Origin: Ilumatobacteraceae bacterium
Lineage (GTDB): Bacteria; Actinomycetota; Acidimicrobiia; Acidimicrobiales; Ilumatobacteraceae
NCBI GenBank assembly: GCA_023263465.1
Contig: JALQWV010000095.1
Location: 1 to 5,670 of the forward strand
DNA: 5,670 bases
Direction of reading: 5' to 3'
Shown: positions 1-3,990 of the stretch, in pieces
How positions within the stretch are numbered: the first letter of the stretch is position 1
How the letters are laid out: each line of letters begins with the position of its first letter
The notes under the pieces: generated by a model
The model's input: only the letters and a program-made list of their open reading frames with translations
Databases searched by the model: none
What the model was told of the DNA's origin: nothing
Translations under genes and position numbers: made by a program

Positions 1-456
1 ACACAAGCCATTGAGCGTGAGCAGCGAGAGCGAAGGCGGGCAGTCAATCAGGACATAATCAAACTGATCAATAATGGCTTCAATCGCCTTCTTGAGACGA
101 GTTTCTCGGCCCATTGCAGGCACAAGTTCAATTTCAGCACCCGCTAAATCCAGGTTTGATGGCGCAACAAAAAGATTCTTTACTGCAGTTGGTGCCAGAC
201 AATCCTCAAGTGGTGTTTCATGAAGGAGTACGTCATAAACACTGGTTTCCATGTCTCGAGTGTTTAAGCCCAGGCCAGTTGAAGCATTTCCTTGTGGGTC
301 AAGGTCAATGAGCAGCACCCGATAGCCCTGTTCGGCCAGGCAAGCCCCAAGATTGATGGTGGTCGTCGTCTTGCCAACGCCGCCTTTTTGGTTGGCCATA
401 GCAATAATTCGGGGAGTTGGATATGGACCAGTTGGGGTGGTACCTGGCGTGTTCAT
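1..456 (-). CDS. parA: ParA/Soj chromosome-partitioning ATPase, C-terminal part beyond window edge
   Basis: This is a deviant-Walker ATPase that binds DNA when ATP-bound and, with ParB on parS, segregates newly replicated origins. Reading the minus strand from 456 gives 152 open codons running off position 1, so roughly the first 60% of a usual 250-280 aa ParA is present. Visible motifs are the deviant Walker A KGGVGKTT at residues 24-31, with the ParA-type signature lysine (K24); Walker A' LLIDLDPQGNAST at about 48-60; and Walker B YVLIDCPPSL at 134-143. The ATG at 456 gives about 15 residues before the usual RIIAMANQKGG beginning. An in-frame ATG at 480 would add eight residues. Neither has a clear ribosome-binding site, so a leaderless mRNA is possible. 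It follows rsmG in the same direction, and two parS sites lie just upstream. parB would be expected next, outside the window. Family assignment is secure; the exact start is less so. Confidence 0.95.
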   Translation of the reverse strand, partial: MNTPGTTPTGPYPTPRIIAMANQKGGVGKTTTTINLGACLAEQGYRVLLIDLDPQGNASTGLGLNTRDMETSVYDVLLHETPLEDCLAPTAVKNLFVAPSNLDLAGAEIELVPAMGRETRLKKAIEAIIDQFDYVLIDCPPSLSLLTLNGLC

Positions 457-465
457 GATGAGCCA

Positions 466-471
466 AGAATA
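466..471 (-). promoter_or_regulatory. Possible -10 element of a parA promoter
   Basis: The minus strand reads TATTCT here, followed by nine bases and then the ATG at 456. A transcript starting about seven bases downstream of this hexamer would begin at or next to that ATG, which fits the leaderless mRNAs common in Actinobacteria and the absence of a Shine-Dalgarno sequence. No good -35 hexamer is visible at 17 bp spacing. The 83-bp spacer 457-539 otherwise holds only parS site 1. This is weak, position-based evidence. Confidence 0.25.
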
Positions 472-510
472 CCGCCCCATGCAGTCCGTTGGGGGGATAG
501 CAGTCTGCAT

Positions 511-526
511 TGTTCCACGTGGAACA
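511..526. promoter_or_regulatory. parS site 1 (ParB-binding centromere)
   Basis: TGTTCCACGTGGAACA is a perfect 16-bp palindrome. It differs from the well-known parS form TGTTTCACGTGAAACA only by the symmetric T-to-C and A-to-G pair at positions 5 and 12. Location supports the call: it sits in the rsmG-parA spacer, next to a ParA gene and a few kb from dnaA, which is where bacterial parS sites concentrate. ParB would nucleate here and spread. Being 55 bp upstream of parA, the site could also influence parA transcription. Confidence 0.93.
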
Positions 527-539
527 TTTTCCATTTCGG

Positions 540-1118
540 CTAGCGAGTCGGCGGGTAATGTTCCACGTGGAACAATGCCACGGGGCCAATTCGGTTGGGT
601 TCGGAGACGCCCATACCTGGAAGGTCGACTCCTTGCCAACGATCAGGGGAGCCGAGTGGTGGTTCGGAGATCACAATGACTCCCCCTGGTCTCACTAGTT
701 CGGCCGACCAATGGAGTGTGAACTCGGGAGGTCCGAACCCGCGTGCGCAGGCAGCGTCAAAAGCGTGATTCATGTCGGCGCTTCGCGCGAAACTCTCCAC
801 ATCTGCACACACAACGGAGACCTGTTCTTCAATATCTAAGGCTTTCACGGCTCGGCGCAGGGCGTCGGTCCGCTTTGAGCGGCGATCCACCAGCGTCAAC
901 CGAATTTCTGGCCGAGCAATGGCGATGACCAATCCCGGAACACCGGCTCCACTCCCCAAATCAACGCACGTTTGAACCGATTGCGGGAGCACGTCGGCAA
1001 AAGCACATGCGTGAGAAATGATGTCTGCCACCGGTTGTGCGCCAAGTGCACCGATACGTTGAGCCGCGCTCAAAACGCGGATCAGGCCCTCGTGCTCAAC
1101 TGGATGGGGAACTGCCAC
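540..1118 (-). CDS. rsmG: 16S rRNA (guanine527-N7)-methyltransferase RsmG, compact form
   Basis: This enzyme transfers a methyl group from S-adenosylmethionine to N7 of G527 in 16S rRNA; in other bacteria its loss gives low-level streptomycin resistance. The 192-aa product has the Rossmann SAM-binding motif VDLGSGAGVPG at 52-62, the acidic end of the second strand with its basic follow-up LVDRRSKR at 76-83, a CADVE turn at 104-108, and ARGFGPPEF followed by RPGGVIVISEPP at about 143-154. It is shorter than E. coli RsmG (207 aa): only about 51 residues precede the SAM motif, and the usual W-N-x-x-x-N-L-T stretch is not recognisable. The start is GTG at 1118, the first start after an in-frame stop at 1128-1130, 13 nt after the jag stop, with no evident Shine-Dalgarno, so coupling to jag is likely. 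The C-terminal F-H-V-E-H is encoded by parS site 2. Confidence 0.88.
   Translation of the reverse strand: MAVPHPVEHEGLIRVLSAAQRIGALGAQPVADIISHACAFADVLPQSVQTCVDLGSGAGVPGLVIAIARPEIRLTLVDRRSKRTDALRRAVKALDIEEQVSVVCADVESFARSADMNHAFDAACARGFGPPEFTLHWSAELVRPGGVIVISEPPLGSPDRWQGVDLPGMGVSEPNRIGPVALFHVEHYPPTR
559..574. promoter_or_regulatory. parS site 2, inside the 3' end of rsmG
   Basis: This is a second copy of the same 16-bp palindrome TGTTCCACGTGGAACA, 48 bp (start to start) from site 1. It lies within the coding sequence of rsmG and specifies the residues L-F-H-V-E-H near the C-terminus. Its flanks match those of site 1 in inverted orientation, extending the identity to 22 bp (507-528 against 557-578 reversed). 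Parallel: F-H-V-E-H-like ends in RsmG proteins generally reflect embedded parS sites. Confidence 0.93.
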
Positions 1119-1131
1119 ACGGGCAGTCTAG

Positions 1132-1938
1132 TTAGGCCTCTTCTGGCTGAATGTCTGCAAGGGCAACCACAACACGACGATGCGGGTCTTGTCCTTGCGA
1201 ACGGGTGGCAATACCTGCAAACTCCACCAGCGTGTCGTGAACAATCTTGCGATCGGCGGAGTTCATTGGCTCAAGTACTCGTGGTTGTCCACTCGCCAGC
1301 ACATCGTTTGCCACCTTGAGCGCAAAGCGGCTGAGGGCTTCGCGGCGCTTTTCGCGGTAACTGGCAATGTCCACCCGAAGGTGTGTGTCGTGGTCACCCA
1401 ACCGGCGTTGACTGACCACACGAGTTAGGTCCTGAACGGCCATCAGGGTTGCACCCTTTGTGCCTACGAATACCGAAACATCGGAACCGCTGACGTTGAT
1501 ATCGATATCTTCGCCCGACTGCTGAACGGAGACCGAGCCAGTAAGGCCAGCAGCGGTCAGCATTCCTTCAAGGAATGTGGTTGCGGCAGCACTCACAGTG
1601 GCTGGATCTACTGGCAGCATGTCTTGGCGTGGGGTCCGCGCTGCGGTTTCACGCTTTGGGCGAGGTGTCGAGGACTTCTCACGACGTCCGCCCTTGCCTT
1701 CCGTGTCTTTCCGAGGCCCGCGCTTCGTCGCCTTGTCGCGCCGGTCGCTCTTGTTGCGCACACTGTTCGGGCGAACACGAGCGCGAACGCGAGCTTCTCC
1801 GCGAGTGCGACCGAAGAGACCCTGCTTTGGTTCTTCAACTACTTCAAATTCGGCGTCGTCTTCTGCAACACCCAACTGATCGAGTGCCAAATTCTTCGCC
1901 AACTCAATGGTGTCCGCTGTGGTTTCTACCCATTCCAT
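1132..1938 (-). CDS. jag: Jag/KhpB, KH and R3H domain RNA-binding protein
   Basis: The 268-aa product is a cytoplasmic single-stranded nucleic-acid-binding protein of the Jag/KhpB (SpoIIIJ-associated) family, linked in other bacteria to small-RNA binding and cell-envelope or division control. Domains in order: Jag_N at about 2-55 with the characteristic KQGLFG at 38-43; a low-complexity, strongly basic linker at about 51-105, rich in R, K and D, probably disordered; a KH domain around 115-190 with the GxxG loop as GTKG at 159-162; and an R3H domain around 195-262 with R230-x3-H234 inside EPMNSADRKIVH. The start is ATG 1938, supported by a TAAGGA Shine-Dalgarno at 1946-1951 about seven bases upstream. 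It lies 24 nt after yidC, its usual partner gene, and 13 nt before rsmG, which indicates one operon. The family call is firm; the RNA targets cannot be deduced. Confidence 0.93.
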   Translation of the reverse strand: MEWVETTADTIELAKNLALDQLGVAEDDAEFEVVEEPKQGLFGRTRGEARVRARVRPNSVRNKSDRRDKATKRGPRKDTEGKGGRREKSSTPRPKRETAARTPRQDMLPVDPATVSAAATTFLEGMLTAAGLTGSVSVQQSGEDIDINVSGSDVSVFVGTKGATLMAVQDLTRVVSQRRLGDHDTHLRVDIASYREKRREALSRFALKVANDVLASGQPRVLEPMNSADRKIVHDTLVEFAGIATRSQGQDPHRRVVVALADIQPEEA

Positions 1939-1962
1939 AACTATGTCCTTACGTGTGATGTC

Positions 1963-2916
1963 TTACGATTTTTTTGGTTTACGCGGAATCGCGCTGCTTC
2001 GGTTTTTGCCCGGAGGAGTGAGTTGTTTCGCCGAAGAAGTTCCTCCTTTTGGCGGAGTAACTCGCTTGCTCACAAATGGAGCGTTTGGGTTGGTTGTTTC
2101 TTTCTTTGAAGGTTTAGATGCTTTGTCGCTCTTCGACATTTCACGAGCACGTTCACCTGCTGCTTGAGCTTGTCGTCCAAGCGATGAATCGTTTCCGTAA
2201 AAACGCTTCGTGATGTATTGCTGTTGGCCAATACGAATGACTGCCTGCACCATGTAATACACAATCAAACCGGTTGGTAGGAACAGTTGAAAAACCGCAA
2301 AAAACACTGGTAAATACTGCATAATTTTGGCTTGTGTCGCCGACATGGTGGGGCTCACCGTGCGTGATGCAACCATTTTTTGCTGAGCGAAATACAAAGC
2401 GGCGAGTGCGGTAACAAGGAACACGTAAATCAAGCCGGTCGCAAAATTGTCTCTCACTGCATCAACTGGTTTGAGTGCCAAGTCAATGCCAAATGACACC
2501 ATTTCGGTTTTTCCAACCAATGACCGATATAGCTCGGAGGTTTTATTCAGATACTGCGGCGCAAACGTCACTCCGTCTGCTGCCTTCGAAATCAATCCGT
2601 GCAACGCGCGGAACATAATGATGAACACCGGCATTTGAGCCGCAATTGGCAAACACGATGCCATCGGGTTCACCTTGTGCTCCTGATACATCTTCATCAT
2701 TGCTTCGTTCATTTTTTGACGATCGCCTTTGAACTCTGCCTGCAAACGACGCATCTCTGGTTGCAGACGTTGCATCTCCAACATTCCCTTTGTGCTTTTC
2801 AGCGTGAGCGGAGTAATGAGCAACATAACCACTACGGCAACGAGGCCAATTGCAACGGCGTAGTTGTGGGTCCAGGCGTAGAACGTGGCGATGAGACGTG
2901 CGGCGAGTTCAAACAT
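1963..2916 (-). CDS. yidC: YidC/Oxa1 membrane protein insertase
   Basis: This inserts and folds inner-membrane proteins, alone or with SecYEG. The 317-aa product has no signal peptide, no lipobox cysteine and no large periplasmic domain, so it is a short YidC/Oxa1 core. Predicted membrane segments are at about 17-38, 91-112, 160-178, 199-214 and 216-231. Between the first two is the cytosolic coiled hairpin (about 44-82, Met, Gln and Lys rich). NPMASCLPIAAQMPVFIIMF at 83-102 is the family signature. A tail of about 85 residues (232-317) rich in K, R, S and P ends PRKPKKS and is suited to ribosome contact. The position normally holding the groove arginine in segment 1 appears to be Met31 (five residues before PLTLK). 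ATG 2916 lies 6 nt after the yidD stop with no clear Shine-Dalgarno, suggesting re-initiation. It is flanked by yidD and jag as usual. Confidence 0.95.
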   Translation of the reverse strand: MFELAARLIATFYAWTHNYAVAIGLVAVVVMLLITPLTLKSTKGMLEMQRLQPEMRRLQAEFKGDRQKMNEAMMKMYQEHKVNPMASCLPIAAQMPVFIIMFRALHGLISKAADGVTFAPQYLNKTSELYRSLVGKTEMVSFGIDLALKPVDAVRDNFATGLIYVFLVTALAALYFAQQKMVASRTVSPTMSATQAKIMQYLPVFFAVFQLFLPTGLIVYYMVQAVIRIGQQQYITKRFYGNDSSLGRQAQAAGERAREMSKSDKASKPSKKETTNPNAPFVSKRVTPPKGGTSSAKQLTPPGKNRSSAIPRKPKKS

Positions 2917-2922
2917 GATGGG

Positions 2923-3249
2923 TTAACAATCTTTCGTGGTATCGGTGCAACAGACGGTAGGCGATACCGAGGTTGATTCATTAGGGAGGGGAACAGGGTC
3001 AAAGCCAGATGGGCCAAATGGGCGACAACGAAGCAGGCGACGAGCGGTTAATAGCCCTCCGCGTCGGGCCCCGAATACCTCAATAGCTTCATGGCCATAC
3101 TCTGAACACGAGGGGAAAAATCGACACTTCGACGGGTACCCCGGGCGAAGCGACTGATACCAACGAATAGCCTGCAACATGGCCTGTTGGGTTTTTGTAG
3201 TGAGACGCTCACTTGAGGTGACGGCTGGTTGTGGGGTGGTGAGCGTCAT
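2923..3249 (-). CDS. yidD: YidD membrane protein insertion efficiency factor
   Basis: A small membrane-associated protein thought to help YidC-dependent insertion at the inner face of the membrane. The 108-aa product carries the whole family core: a Trp-containing amphipathic stretch QAIRWYQSLRPG at 26-37, CRFFPSCSEYGHEAI at 42-56 (Cys42 and Cys48), and LLRCRPFGPSGFDPVP at 72-87 (Cys75). The last 20 residues are a poorly conserved tail with extra cysteines at 100, 101 and 108. I chose ATG 3249 because its ATGA overlaps the rnpA stop and a strong Shine-Dalgarno (AAAGGTGG) lies seven bases upstream. A start at 3303 would add 18 unconserved residues and a long overlap with rnpA. It sits between rnpA and yidC, the classical position. 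Confidence 0.93.
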   Translation of the reverse strand: MTLTTPQPAVTSSERLTTKTQQAMLQAIRWYQSLRPGYPSKCRFFPSCSEYGHEAIEVFGARRGGLLTARRLLRCRPFGPSGFDPVPLPNESTSVSPTVCCTDTTKDC

Positions 3250-3572
3250 GAACCCGCCACCTTTGCGATGAGTTGGTCCACTGTGGCTCCGAGATCTGCC
3301 CACGACATGGCCCCAACTCGAGGCTGGGCCCCCACCAAATACCAGCCTGCTGGCAATTGGTCGGATTTGGCTTCCAGTTGCGAGCGCAGTTGGCGGCGAA
3401 TTCGGTTGCGCAGCACGGCACTACCCACGTTTCGACCAATGGCATAGCCCACATGGGCATTCTGCAGAGAAGAGTCCGTCAACATCAGACACCACAGTCC
3501 ATTGGAGCGAACATATGTTCCCTCTTTGGACAGTCGGGAGAACACCTCCCGTTGGCGTATCCGACCGATCAA
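3246..3572 (-). CDS. rnpA: Ribonuclease P protein component
   Basis: The small basic protein subunit of RNase P, which with the rnpB RNA removes 5' leaders from pre-tRNAs. The 108-aa length is typical. The RNR signature is visible as GRNVGSAVLRNRIRRQLR at about 46-63, preceded by the VGYAI strand and followed by the late WYLV strand at 77-80. The N-terminus MIGRIRQREVF resembles actinobacterial RnpA. The start is TTG at 3572, which overlaps the rpmH stop (TTGA, 3569-3572). There is no Shine-Dalgarno and no in-frame ATG near it, so translation probably depends on ribosomes finishing rpmH. The reading frame stays open upstream into rpmH, so the start rests on homology and the overlap. The 3' end overlaps yidD by four bases. 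Confidence 0.93.
   Translation of the reverse strand: MIGRIRQREVFSRLSKEGTYVRSNGLWCLMLTDSSLQNAHVGYAIGRNVGSAVLRNRIRRQLRSQLEAKSDQLPAGWYLVGAQPRVGAMSWADLGATVDQLIAKVAGS
3257..3264 (-). promoter_or_regulatory. Ribosome-binding site deciding the yidD start
   Basis: The minus strand reads AAAGGTGG, ending seven bases before the ATG at 3249. It lies inside the last codons of rnpA. It supports 3249 rather than the upstream in-frame ATG at 3303 as the start of yidD. Confidence 0.75.
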
Positions 3573-3703
3573 GCCGAAAGCTTGTGTCGGCCTTTGGCGC
3601 GACGGGACTTCAAAATGGCGCGACCGGCACGGGTCTTCATGCGATGGCGAAAGCCATGCTTCTTGGCGCGACGGCGATTATTTGGCTGGAAAGTGCGTTT
3701 CAC
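3569..3703 (-). CDS. rpmH: 50S ribosomal protein bL34
   Basis: The reverse strand encodes a 44-residue, very basic protein beginning MKRTFQPNNRRRAKKHG and ending GRHKLSA, the unmistakable bL34 pattern (KRTFQP, HGFRHRM, RAGRAIL). bL34 is a small component of the large ribosomal subunit that lies against 23S rRNA. The start is GTG at 3703 with a strong GAGGAGG Shine-Dalgarno five bases upstream. It is the first gene of the leftward operon and diverges from dnaA across a shared control region. Its stop overlaps the rnpA start by four bases. The non-ATG start and small size make it easy to miss. Confidence 0.96.
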   Translation of the reverse strand: MKRTFQPNNRRRAKKHGFRHRMKTRAGRAILKSRRAKGRHKLSA

Positions 3704-3708
3704 GCACG

Positions 3709-3715
3709 CCTCCTC
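3709..3715 (-). promoter_or_regulatory. Ribosome-binding site of rpmH
   Basis: The minus strand reads GAGGAGG, five bases before the GTG at 3703. It is the strongest Shine-Dalgarno in the window and fixes the GTG start, as expected for a highly expressed ribosomal protein gene that also feeds ribosomes into rnpA. Confidence 0.85.
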
Positions 3716-3823
3716 GGTTCGGTGCCGAGAGGATCTCGACAGCTCTGGACGAACAACCTATTGGGCTGAACGATGGGACTACAACGGCAAGAACTCTACA
3801 GGCAAATCTCGGTTTTTTCTGCC

Positions 3824-3832
3824 TGTGGAAAA
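3824..3832 (-). promoter_or_regulatory. DnaA box candidate (TTTTCCACA)
   Basis: The minus strand reads TTTTCCACA, one mismatch from the consensus TTATCCACA. It lies on the rpmH side of the divergent region, 39 bp from the inverted box pair. The match is short, so location provides most of the support. Confidence 0.5.
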
Positions 3833-3848
3833 CCTGCTACCTTCGCTT

Positions 3849-3871
3849 CCCCCGCCTCGTGTCGGCGGGGG
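3849..3871. repeat. Perfect GC-rich inverted repeat (hairpin)
   Basis: CCCCCGCC (3849-3856) and GGCGGGGG (3864-3871) are exact reverse complements around the 7-nt loop TCGTGTC, an all-GC 8-bp stem. Neither side is followed by a T-run, so it is not a standard intrinsic terminator. It lies between a single DnaA box and the paired boxes, and its last base is the first base of the box at 3871. It may insulate the two promoters or act as a protein site; function is unknown. Confidence 0.7.
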
Positions 3872-3891
3872 TGTCCACACCCTGTGGACAG
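3871..3891. promoter_or_regulatory. Inverted pair of DnaA boxes upstream of dnaA
   Basis: GTGTCCACA on the plus strand (3871-3879) and CTGTCCACA on the minus strand (3883-3891) each differ by one base from the actinobacterial DnaA box TTGTCCACA. Their shared core forms an exact inverted repeat, TGTCCACA-CCC-TGTGGACA, at 3872-3890. The pair lies about 100 bp before the dnaA start, where DnaA commonly represses its own gene. It also overlaps the TGGACA proposed as a -35 element. Confidence 0.7.
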
Positions 3892-3894
3892 TGT

Positions 3895-3903
3895 TGTGGA
3901 CGG
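3895..3903 (-). promoter_or_regulatory. Weak third DnaA box next to the inverted pair
   Basis: The minus strand reads CCGTCCACA, two mismatches from TTGTCCACA, three bases beyond the inverted pair. Alone it would be unremarkable; next to two better boxes it may be a low-affinity site. It sits just ahead of the AT-rich GAATATGAC that could hold the dnaA -10 element. Confidence 0.4.
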
Positions 3904-3916
3904 AATATGACACGGG

Positions 3917-3931
3917 TTCCGCTCGTCGGAA
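3917..3931. repeat. Short inverted repeat in the dnaA leader region
   Basis: TTCCG (3917-3921) and CGGAA (3927-3931) pair perfectly around a 5-nt loop. This is a short stem that could form in the dnaA mRNA leader or serve as a half-site operator. A repeat this short can arise by chance. Confidence 0.3.
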
Positions 3932-3950
3932 ACGCATGACACCATTGGGT

Positions 3951-3965
3951 TTCACATCATGTGAA
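3951..3965. promoter_or_regulatory. Palindrome just upstream of the dnaA ribosome-binding site
   Basis: TTCACA-TCA-TGTGAA is a perfect 6+3+6 inverted repeat. With one mismatched pair it extends to G3949 and C3967. It ends 25 bases before the dnaA ATG. It looks like an operator for a dimeric regulator, or a small hairpin in the dnaA leader. No specific regulator can be named from the sequence. Confidence 0.4.
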
Positions 3966-3990
3966 GCGCACATATCAGTACAGAGGAACT

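Larger units (their letters stand above)
3704..3990. promoter_or_regulatory. Divergent rpmH-dnaA control region
   Basis: This 287-bp gene-free stretch must hold the leftward rpmH promoter and the rightward dnaA promoter. It contains four DnaA-box-like 9-mers between 3824 and 3903, a GC hairpin (3849-3871), a short inverted repeat (3917-3931) and a palindrome (3951-3965). Rightward, TGGACA (3885-3890) followed 15 bp later by TATGAC (3906-3911) is a possible but short-spaced dnaA promoter overlapping a DnaA box. No convincing sigma-70 pair for rpmH could be picked by eye. A small hairpin (CGAGA-GGA-TCTCG, 3726-3738) lies in the rpmH leader. Confidence 0.7.

Noticed and set aside
305..589. A 94-codon minus-strand frame reading through both parS sites and the start of parA
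   Set aside because: It is out of frame with the real ParA motifs; the repeated C-S-T-W-N peptides are just translated parS palindromes.
1624..2109. A 161-codon plus-strand open frame across jag and yidC
   Set aside because: It is antisense to two well-supported genes and spans their junction, with no plausible domain.
3250..3303. N-terminal extension of yidD to the ATG at 3303
   Set aside because: The added 18 residues are unconserved and overlap rnpA, while ATG 3249 has a strong Shine-Dalgarno and a 4-nt overlap.
3849..3871. The GC hairpin as an intrinsic terminator
   Set aside because: No T-run follows on either strand, and it lies upstream of both divergent genes, not after one.
3959..3964. 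Start-stop minimal ORF ATGTGA upstream of dnaA
   Set aside because: It has no ribosome-binding site, and six bases are easily found by chance.
3961..3990. GTG at 3961 as the dnaA start
   Set aside because: It lacks a ribosome-binding site and lies inside the palindrome; ATG 3991 has AGAGGA before it and gives a normal DnaA N-terminus.
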